Assembly (NCBI GenBank): GCA_007693765.1
Contig: RECZ01000072.1
Coordinates: forward strand, 1 to 36,733
Source: Phycisphaerales bacterium
GTDB taxonomy: Bacteria > Planctomycetota > Phycisphaerae > Phycisphaerales > UBA1924
Direction: 5' to 3'
DNA: 36,733 nucleotides
Part shown: piece by piece, positions 30,508 through 36,733 of the stretch
Numbering within the stretch: the first letter of the stretch is position 1
Layout: every line of letters begins with the position of its first letter
The notes under the pieces: generated by a model
What the model was told of the DNA's origin: nothing
What the model saw: only the letters and a program-made list of their open reading frames with translations
Databases searched by the model: none
Made by a program: the position numbers and the translations under genes

Positions 30508-30659
30508 GTCCGGCACGCCTGCCGCTGCGCGGTCAGGCGTGGCACCCGGACAAGATGTCAGGAGTCGAGTTCGTATGTGTGAGTGTGTTGTGGGTCGAGC
30601 ACACCACAGCCTTTGGCTGTGGTGTGGCACCCGGACAAAGAAGCGTGGCGCCCGGAGAA
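30508..30659. repeat. Cluster of hairpins each followed by GTGGCACCCGGACAA
   Basis: Three copies of the 15-mer GTGGCACCCGGACAA: 30539-30553, 30624-30638 and a variant GTGGCGCCCGGAGAA at 30645-30659. The first two overlap the right arm of a hairpin: CACGCCTG/CAGGCGTG (30514-30541) and the perfect 12-bp CACACCACAGCC-TTT-GGCTGTGGTGTG (30600-30626). They sit between trmB and the zinc-ribbon gene and could form transcript-level structures. Confidence 0.7.
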
Positions 30660-30673
30660 GTAGGTGGCGCTGT

Positions 30674-31390
30674 TCAGTTCGGTGGCGGTGGGTGGATCGG
30701 GTTTTTGCGGAGGGTTGCGGCGTGGAAGGGGCGGCCTTCGCGGCGGTACTTGCGTTCGAAGTTGGTGCCGACGACTTCGCCCTCGCCGGCGGAGGGGGGC
30801 GGCGCGAAGTTGTGGCGTGTGAAGGGGCCGTCGCCGGTGGGGGGAGCCCACCGGGCGAAGTGGTCCTCCATCCACGCCCAGTAGTCGTCGTGGTCGGTGA
30901 CGATGCGCAGCTCGCCCTCGTCGGTGAGCACGCGCCAGGCGTCGGCGAGGAAGGCGTCCTGCACGACGCGGCGTTTGTGGTGGCGCGACTTGGGCCACGG
31001 GTCGCTGAAGTAGAGATGCACGACGCGCGCGCACGACGCGGGCACGCGCCAGCGGAGGAATTGCGTGGCGTCGGCGTGGAGGGCGCGCACGTTGCGCAGG
31101 CCGCGTCGCCGGAGGCGGTCGGCGATGTAGGCCCAGAACTCCTTGGCCCACTCGATGCCCAGGAAGTTGGTCCCGGGCTCGAGCTCGCCCTGCTGCACGA
31201 GGAACGCGCCCTTGCCGGAGCCGATCTCGATCTCGAAGGGGCGCTCGGGGTGTTCGAACCACGCGCGGGGGTCGAGGCGGGCGGCGTCCGGGTTGGCCGC
31301 GAGGCCGTCGGGGAGGGGGGGGAGGTCCTCGGCGCGCAGGCCGGCGGCGGAGGTGTCGAGTGTGCGGCCGCGTGAGAGTCCGAAGCTCAT
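30674..31390 (-). CDS. trmB: tRNA (guanine-N7-)-methyltransferase TrmB
   Basis: A 238-residue SAM-dependent methyltransferase: PFEIEIGSGKGAFLVQQGEL (SAM-binding motif I), NFLGIEWAKEFWAYIADRLR, VRALHADATQFL, HLYFSDPWPKSRHHKRRVVQ (the TrmB signature), GELRIVTDHDDYWAWM and TNFERKYRREGRPFHAATLR. It makes m7G46 in the variable loop of tRNAs. The sequence ends in a proline-rich tail. No Shine-Dalgarno; TAGAGT lies exactly six bases before the ATG, the leaderless pattern seen elsewhere here. It is divergent from prkA with 223 bp between. Confidence 0.94.
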   Translation of the reverse strand: MSFGLSRGRTLDTSAAGLRAEDLPPLPDGLAANPDAARLDPRAWFEHPERPFEIEIGSGKGAFLVQQGELEPGTNFLGIEWAKEFWAYIADRLRRRGLRNVRALHADATQFLRWRVPASCARVVHLYFSDPWPKSRHHKRRVVQDAFLADAWRVLTDEGELRIVTDHDDYWAWMEDHFARWAPPTGDGPFTRHNFAPPPSAGEGEVVGTNFERKYRREGRPFHAATLRKNPIHPPPPN

Positions 31391-31396
31391 GCGTCC

Positions 31397-31402
31397 ACTC
31401 TA
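31397..31402 (-). promoter_or_regulatory. -10-like hexamer TAGAGT, 6 nt before trmB ATG
   Basis: Minus strand reads TAGAGT, GGACGC, ATG. No Shine-Dalgarno and no clear -35 box. Same geometry as the thioesterase (TACACT) and glycerate kinase (CACAAT) genes. Confidence 0.35.
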
Positions 31403-31613
31403 CCCCGGCGGGGCGTGCGATCGCGCGTGAGGGGCGTGTGGGGGCGTGGAAACGGGGGCGCGTCGTGCACGTCCGGGAACCCTGCGCGGGCGGAGGCGTA
31501 GGATTGATCAGGAGCGCTCCACGGCGGGCCGATAGCACAGGATGCCGAGGCGCCGCGACGGGCGCACCCCACGCCGCACGACGCAGTGAACGCGTCGCCA
31601 GGAGGAAGGCATC

Positions 31614-33743
<2,130 letters not shown>

Positions 33744-33751
33744 GGGCGGCG

Positions 33752-33779
33752 TTGCCCGGCGGCGCATCGTCGCTACACT
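33752..33779 (+). promoter_or_regulatory. Promoter placed for leaderless start of the thioesterase gene
   Basis: TTGCCC (33752-33757), 16-base spacer, TACACT (33774-33779), then six bases and GTG at 33786. Both boxes match the sigma70 consensus at 4/6. Transcription would start on or next to the GTG. Confidence 0.45.
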
Positions 33780-33785
33780 CGCGCC

Positions 33786-34256
33786 GTGACCAGTTCATCC
33801 GAGCCCGCCTCCGAACAACCTTTCGCCCCGCCCCGCCCCGTGCCCATGGAAGGCTCGGTGCGTGTGCGCGTGCGATACTGCGAGTGCGACCCGATGGGGT
33901 ACGTGCACCACTCCGTCCACCCGGTGTGGATGGAGATCGCCCGCACCGAGACGCTGCGCGCCAGCGGCGTGTCCTACAAGCACATGGAGTCGCAGGGCGT
34001 GTTCCTGGTGGTGGCGCACCTCTCGATCGACTACAAGCGCCCGGCCCGCTACGACGACGAGGCGCTGATCAAGTGCCGCGTCACGGGCACGGGCCGGGCG
34101 AAGCTGGAGCACGCGTACGAGTTGTGGCGGAACGTGGGCGAGGACGGGGTCGGGGGCGAGCTCTTTGCGACGGCGCGCACGGTGCTGGCGTGCGTCGGGG
34201 CTGACGGCCGGCCGCGCCCGCTGCCGGATTGGCTGACGGCGCAGCGGCATGGGTGA
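33786..34256 (+). CDS. Hotdog-fold acyl-CoA thioesterase (YbgC/4-HBT-like)
   Basis: From GTG 33786 the protein has 156 residues; from ATG 33846 it has 136, closer to the bare domain. Landmarks: [20 protein letters not shown] with the catalytic Asp region, [40 protein letters not shown] and [10 protein letters not shown]. It hydrolyses acyl-CoA thioesters; the natural chain is not predictable. The GTG start is preferred because a promoter-like pair ends just before it, but neither start has a Shine-Dalgarno. It follows prkA by 42 bp and is followed by a palindromic repeat. Confidence 0.88.
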   Translation: MTSSSEPASEQPFAPPRPVPMEGSVRVRVRYCECDPMGYVHHSVHPVWMEIARTETLRASGVSYKHMESQGVFLVVAHLSIDYKRPARYDDEALIKCRVTGTGRAKLEHAYELWRNVGEDGVGGELFATARTVLACVGADGRPRPLPDWLTAQRHG

Positions 34257-34294
34257 GGGTGGGGGGGAGCGCTGGGAAGCAAGAAAGCAGAGAG

Positions 34295-34331
34295 GGGGTA
34301 GGAGACGGGCGGGACGCCCGTCCCACTAGGG
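34295..34331. repeat. Short palindromic repeat (REP-like), copy 2
   Basis: Same GACGGGCG-GGA-CGCCCGTC hairpin and same flanks (GGGGTAGGA, CCACTAGGG) as copy 1. It lies between the convergent thioesterase and cupin genes and could act as a bidirectional terminator-like hairpin. Confidence 0.85.
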
Positions 34332-34376
34332 AAAGAGTGAAGAGTGTGCGCGTGGGTGTCGCAACTGGTGTTGCCT

Positions 34377-34859
34377 TCAGGCTTGCGTGGGCGGCTCGAC
34401 GACTATGCCGTTGGCGGCGCAGGCCCGGAGTAGTTTCTCGATCGCTTCATCGTTCACCGGCGCCGGCTCGCGTGCGCCGGGCGCCAAGGGCGCGCCCGCC
34501 TCGGTGAAGACACGGTCCACGCCACCGGGGGTGGTGAAGAAGAGCATGCGCACGGGGGCGGTCGTCGCGTTCTTGAAGGCGTGCAGGCTGCCGCGCGGCA
34601 CGAAGGCGAAGGCGCCGGGGCCGATGCGGTGCGACTCGTCGCCCAGCGTCAGGTCCAACTCGCCCTCGATCAGGAAGAACGCCTCGTCGTCGTGCAGGTG
34701 CGTGTGCGGCGGCGGGCCGCCACCGGGAGGGACGATCGCGTGCACCACGGTGAGCGAGCCGCCCGTGTCCTCGGCGCGCGCGAGCAGGGCGTAGACATCG
34801 CCGACGACGGAGACGGTGGGGGCGTCTTCGACGGTGCGGGTGTATGGGGTGGTCGTCAT
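34377..34859 (-). CDS. Cupin-domain protein
   Basis: A 160-residue single-domain cupin. Motif 1 is GGGPPPHTHLHDDEAFFLIEG (His52, His54 or His56, Glu59) and motif 2 is GPGAFAFVPRGSLHAF (His93), together the usual metal-binding set of germin/quercetin-dioxygenase-like cupins. The C-terminal extension (about 105-158) is helical (VNDEAIEKLLRACAANGIVV). Substrate is unknown; relatives act as dioxygenases, isomerases or sensors. It is flanked on both sides by copies of the same palindromic repeat. No Shine-Dalgarno before the ATG. Confidence 0.87.
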   Translation of the reverse strand: MTTTPYTRTVEDAPTVSVVGDVYALLARAEDTGGSLTVVHAIVPPGGGPPPHTHLHDDEAFFLIEGELDLTLGDESHRIGPGAFAFVPRGSLHAFKNATTAPVRMLFFTTPGGVDRVFTEAGAPLAPGAREPAPVNDEAIEKLLRACAANGIVVEPPTQA

Positions 34860-34901
34860 GGTTGGTGTTTCGGGGTGTGTGCGGGGAGGGAAGAGGAGAG
34901 A

Positions 34902-34929
34902 GGGTAGGAGACGGGCGGGACGCCCGTCC
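34902..34929. repeat. Short palindromic repeat (REP-like), copy 3
   Basis: GGGTAGGA followed by the GACGGGCG-GGA-CGCCCGTC hairpin. The right flank differs from copies 1 and 2 (TTAGATTGG instead of CACTAGGG). It lies between the tandem nitroreductase and cupin genes. Confidence 0.85.
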
Positions 34930-34967
34930 TTAGATTGGGAGTGGCGGCGTGAGCGCGTTCTGCACCG

Positions 34968-35672
34968 TTATGCCTCGCCCCGGTTCACCACCATGATCTT
35001 CTCCAGCGGTTTGCGCTGGATGTCCGGCACGACGCAGTCGTCCGCCGGGTAGCCCACGGGGACGAGCAGGAACGGGCGTTCGTGCTCCGGGCGGTTGAGC
35101 ACGCGCGCGAGGAACTTCATCGGGCTGGGCGTGTGCGTGAGCGTGGCCAGGCCCGCGTGGTGGGCCGCGGCCAGGAGCATGCCCACCGCGATGCCGACGG
35201 ATTCCTCCGCGTAGTAAACCTGCCCCTGTGCGCCCGGCGCCATTCCGGGGGCCGGGTCGGGGTCGTCCTTGGCGAGTTTGAAGACGACGATCAGCCACGG
35301 GGCGATCTCGAGGAACGGCTTGTGCTCGTCGGTGCCGAAGGGGTGCAGGTCGTGCAGCCAGCGGTCGCTGGCGCGCCGGTGGTAGAACTCGCGCTCTTCC
35401 TCCTCCGCCGCGACGCGGATCTCGCGCTTGAGGGCGGGGTCGTTCACGCACACGAAGCGCCAGGGCTGCTTGTTCGCGCCCGATGGCGCCGTGCCCGCGG
35501 CGAGGACGATGGACTCGATCGTCTCGCGCGAGACGGGCCTGTCCGAGAACATGCGGACAGTGCGCCGGGTGCGCATCGTCTCGTAGAACCGGCGCGCTGC
35601 GGCCTCGGGGGGCTGGCCGGGGTCGTAGCGGCGGAGGGGGACCATCGGGGGTTGGGCGTGCGTATCGCTCAT
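34968..35672 (-). CDS. Nitroreductase-superfamily flavoprotein, iodotyrosine-deiodinase (IYD) type
   Basis: A 234-residue FMN protein: RRTVRMFSDRPVSRETIESI, AGTAPSGANKQPWRFVCVND (FMN site), YYAEESVGIAVGMLLAAAHH, THTPSPMKFL and PVGYPADDCVVPDIQRKPLE. It aligns with human IYD from end to end. The active-site lid residues that hold the zwitterion of halotyrosine, Glu-x3-Tyr-x20-Lys, are present as Glu93, Tyr97 and Lys118 (EEEREFYHRR and GTDEHKPFLE) with identical spacing. Reductive dehalogenation of halotyrosines is therefore predicted; NADPH-dependent nitroreduction is the alternative. It is soluble, lacking the N-terminal membrane helix of the animal enzyme. The start has no Shine-Dalgarno. Confidence 0.9.
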   Translation of the reverse strand: MSDTHAQPPMVPLRRYDPGQPPEAAARRFYETMRTRRTVRMFSDRPVSRETIESIVLAAGTAPSGANKQPWRFVCVNDPALKREIRVAAEEEEREFYHRRASDRWLHDLHPFGTDEHKPFLEIAPWLIVVFKLAKDDPDPAPGMAPGAQGQVYYAEESVGIAVGMLLAAAHHAGLATLTHTPSPMKFLARVLNRPEHERPFLLVPVGYPADDCVVPDIQRKPLEKIMVVNRGEA

Positions 35673-36074
35673 GGGGCGGCTCTCGGACGCGCGGGGGGTG
35701 GGAGTCGGTCGCGGCCCCGGCGGTGCGAGGGTACACCGGGGGCGGTTGTGTCGTTCGCCAAATGACGGGGCCGCGTCGGCGGCGTCGGCTCGCGCTCACG
35801 TCCGATGATTTCGCCTGCCTCGCGGCCCGATGGGAGTTGTGCGGCATACGAACGCGATGCGAACAGGCCCGCTGTGCGGCCCGCAACGGCGCCGCCGAGA
35901 CGGTTTGTACCGTGGAAACGGGGGCGTACGGGCCGGAGGGCCTCGGACAAGGGCGAAAAAGTATGGATCGACCGCCCGGCGGTCCGTAGTATTCAGCGTA
36001 GGAACAGCGCCGACGCGATTGGGGAGCGTGTCGCAGGTGCGCCGTTCGATCCGCCTCCGACCGAGAGGACCCGC
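35673..36074. other. 402-bp divergent intergenic region
   Basis: No gene is supported. Its right part holds the TAGTAT/palindrome control region at 35970-35992 and the ribosome site GAGAGGA before the ATG at 36075. A TACCCT (35733-35728, minus strand) could be a -10 box for the IYD-type gene. The middle has nothing I can identify. Confidence 0.5.
35970..35992 (+). promoter_or_regulatory. Palindrome abutting a -10-like TAGTAT
   Basis: GACCGCC-C-GGCGGTC (35970-35984) is a perfect 7-bp inverted repeat around one base, ending two bases before TAGTAT (35987-35992). It would occupy the promoter spacer, a classic repressor position. Leader to the ATG at 36075 would be about 76 bases. Confidence 0.4.
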
Positions 36075-36377
36075 ATGGGACTCGACTTCGCGATCGAAGA
36101 ACTCTACGCGACCGGGTGGTCCACGCTGGACACCCGCGACTGCGCGCACACCGCCAACGGGCGCGTGTACCCGCTGGTCGATCGCGTGCGTCGTGAGTTC
36201 GAACGCGCGGGCTACACGCTGACCATCCGCTTCGTGCAGCTCTTCGACTGCCACCGCGCCGAATGGAGCGACGCCGCCGGCGCCCCGGTCGGCGCCGTGG
36301 TGGGCCAGTCGGACCAGGAAGCCGCGGTCTACGCCCTCGCCCAGATGCGCCGCCAGTCGGCGCGCGTCGGCGCCTGA
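36075..36377 (+). CDS. Small hypothetical protein (100 aa)
   Basis: MGLDFAIEELYATGWSTLDT begins a 100-residue soluble protein; GAGAGGA lies seven bases upstream, deciding the start. Mixed alpha/beta: NGRVYPLVDRVRREFERAGY is a basic helix, TLTIRFVQLFDCHRAEW a strand and turn, and AVYALAQMRRQSARVGA a C-terminal helix. The His/Cys residues (RDCAHTANG, LFDCHRAEW) could bind metal, but this is speculative. Not recognised. Transcription probably comes from the TAGTAT region upstream. Confidence 0.72.
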   Translation: MGLDFAIEELYATGWSTLDTRDCAHTANGRVYPLVDRVRREFERAGYTLTIRFVQLFDCHRAEWSDAAGAPVGAVVGQSDQEAAVYALAQMRRQSARVGA

Positions 36378-36678
36378 GGCCGCGGCGCCTTCAAAAACAT
36401 CCCCAAGAGGCGTGCGCCACTCCCGAACGCGGCCGCCGCACCGCGTCACGGCATGGGCGCGACCGCCCCGCGCCGGGTCGGATCGGCACGCGGGTCTCGC
36501 CGAGCGGTGTCGGGGCGGGCCGGGTGCTTCCGGCCAGCGTCCGGGGGGGGGCGTGTTCCCCATGTAGTCGAGGCATTCTGCGAGCCGCCTTGGCGGCAAG
36601 GGTGGATTTGACCCCCGCGTGGCTCCGCGTACCATGACGACCCGCCGCAGAGAACCACCAGCGGCAGCAAGACACGAC
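36378..36678. other. 301-bp gene-free stretch before tRNA-Glu
   Basis: High-G+C sequence without a supported gene. Only the promoter-like pair at 36608-36635 could be identified. Confidence 0.5.
36608..36635 (+). promoter_or_regulatory. Sigma70-like promoter for tRNA-Glu
   Basis: TTGACC (36608-36613, 5/6), 16-base spacer, TACCAT (36630-36635, 4/6). Predicted start near 36642, 37 bases before the tRNA 5' end. Confidence 0.6.
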
Positions 36679-36733
36679 GGCCCCATCGTCTAGTCTGGTC
36701 CAGGACGCCAGGTTCTCATCCTGGAAACCGGGG
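36679..36733 (+). tRNA. tRNA-Glu, anticodon CUC (3' end outside window)
   Basis: The visible 55 bases show the 5' acceptor strand GGCCCCA, the tRNA-Glu D-arm start TCGTCTAG, GGACG, and an anticodon stem CCAGG/CCTGG around the loop TTCTCAT, giving anticodon CTC. GGGG at the edge begins the T-stem region. It reads GAG codons. The T-arm and acceptor 3' strand are cut off. Confidence 0.9.

Noticed and set aside
30508-30659. CRISPR-like array
   Set aside because: Only three 15-bp units at irregular spacing, with hairpins rather than unique spacers, and no cas genes.
35796-36686. Minus-strand open frame of 296 codons across the 36075 gene
   Set aside because: Pro/Arg-rich shadow crossing a tRNA promoter and an intergenic region; the plus-strand gene has a clear ribosome site.

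Overview
The window is high-G+C (about 70%, with one AT-rich island) and is best explained as chromosome of a planctomycete, probably of the class Phycisphaerae. Three predicted secreted proteins end in a short dockerin-like domain of the type CPGD.NGDG.VDF.DLS..LG.FG, one protein has a planctomycete-style pseudopilin N-terminus (FTLIELLVVVAIIGLLIG), and several short conserved-looking proteins have no obvious proteobacterial counterpart. This placement is inference from sequence style; no database was searched.

Layout. 1-6500: a multi-PAS HWE-type sensor kinase cut by the left edge, then on the minus strand NuoI, a glycerate kinase and two secreted dockerin-tailed proteins. 6600-13400: a pseudopilin with a good sigma70-like promoter, TyrRS, an 88-residue unknown, a CBS-pair protein, a DUF971 protein, a secreted alpha/beta hydrolase overlapping pyrF, and the clamp-loader subunit HolB. 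13400-17220: a small unknown, a 1000-residue secreted subtilase with a dockerin-like tail, a very strong terminator and tRNA-Leu(UAG). 17390-21822: DoxX-like membrane protein, membrane-anchored vWA protein and a secreted helical-repeat protein, the last two overlapping. 21832-25410: a solute-binding protein, RpiB, a fused Sua5-like/arginine-phosphatase-like protein, and an unknown. 25411-30660: GpmI, an AT-rich island with an orphan gene, a peroxiredoxin, a YggS-family PLP protein, a zinc-ribbon protein, and several dispersed intergenic repeats. 30674-36733: TrmB, PrkA, a hotdog thioesterase, a cupin, an iodotyrosine-deiodinase-like nitroreductase, a small unknown, and the 5' part of tRNA-Glu(CUC).

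Most genes are housekeeping or envelope genes in short units; there is no phage, IS element or CRISPR array. The most unusual points are: (i) a Sua5/YrdC-fold domain that has lost both substrate-binding signatures, fused to a YwlE-type arginine phosphatase and overlapping an RpiB with altered catalytic residues, which condenses the Bacillus ywlC-ywlE-ywlF neighbourhood; (ii) a recurring -10-like hexamer 6-9 bases before start codons that lack Shine-Dalgarno sequences, suggesting leaderless mRNAs; (iii) two copies of a ~236-bp element bounded by inverted hairpin repeats, plus two other palindromic repeat families; (iv) a bacterial IYD-type dehalogenase with its substrate triad intact; and (v) an AT-rich island with an orphan lysine-rich gene.
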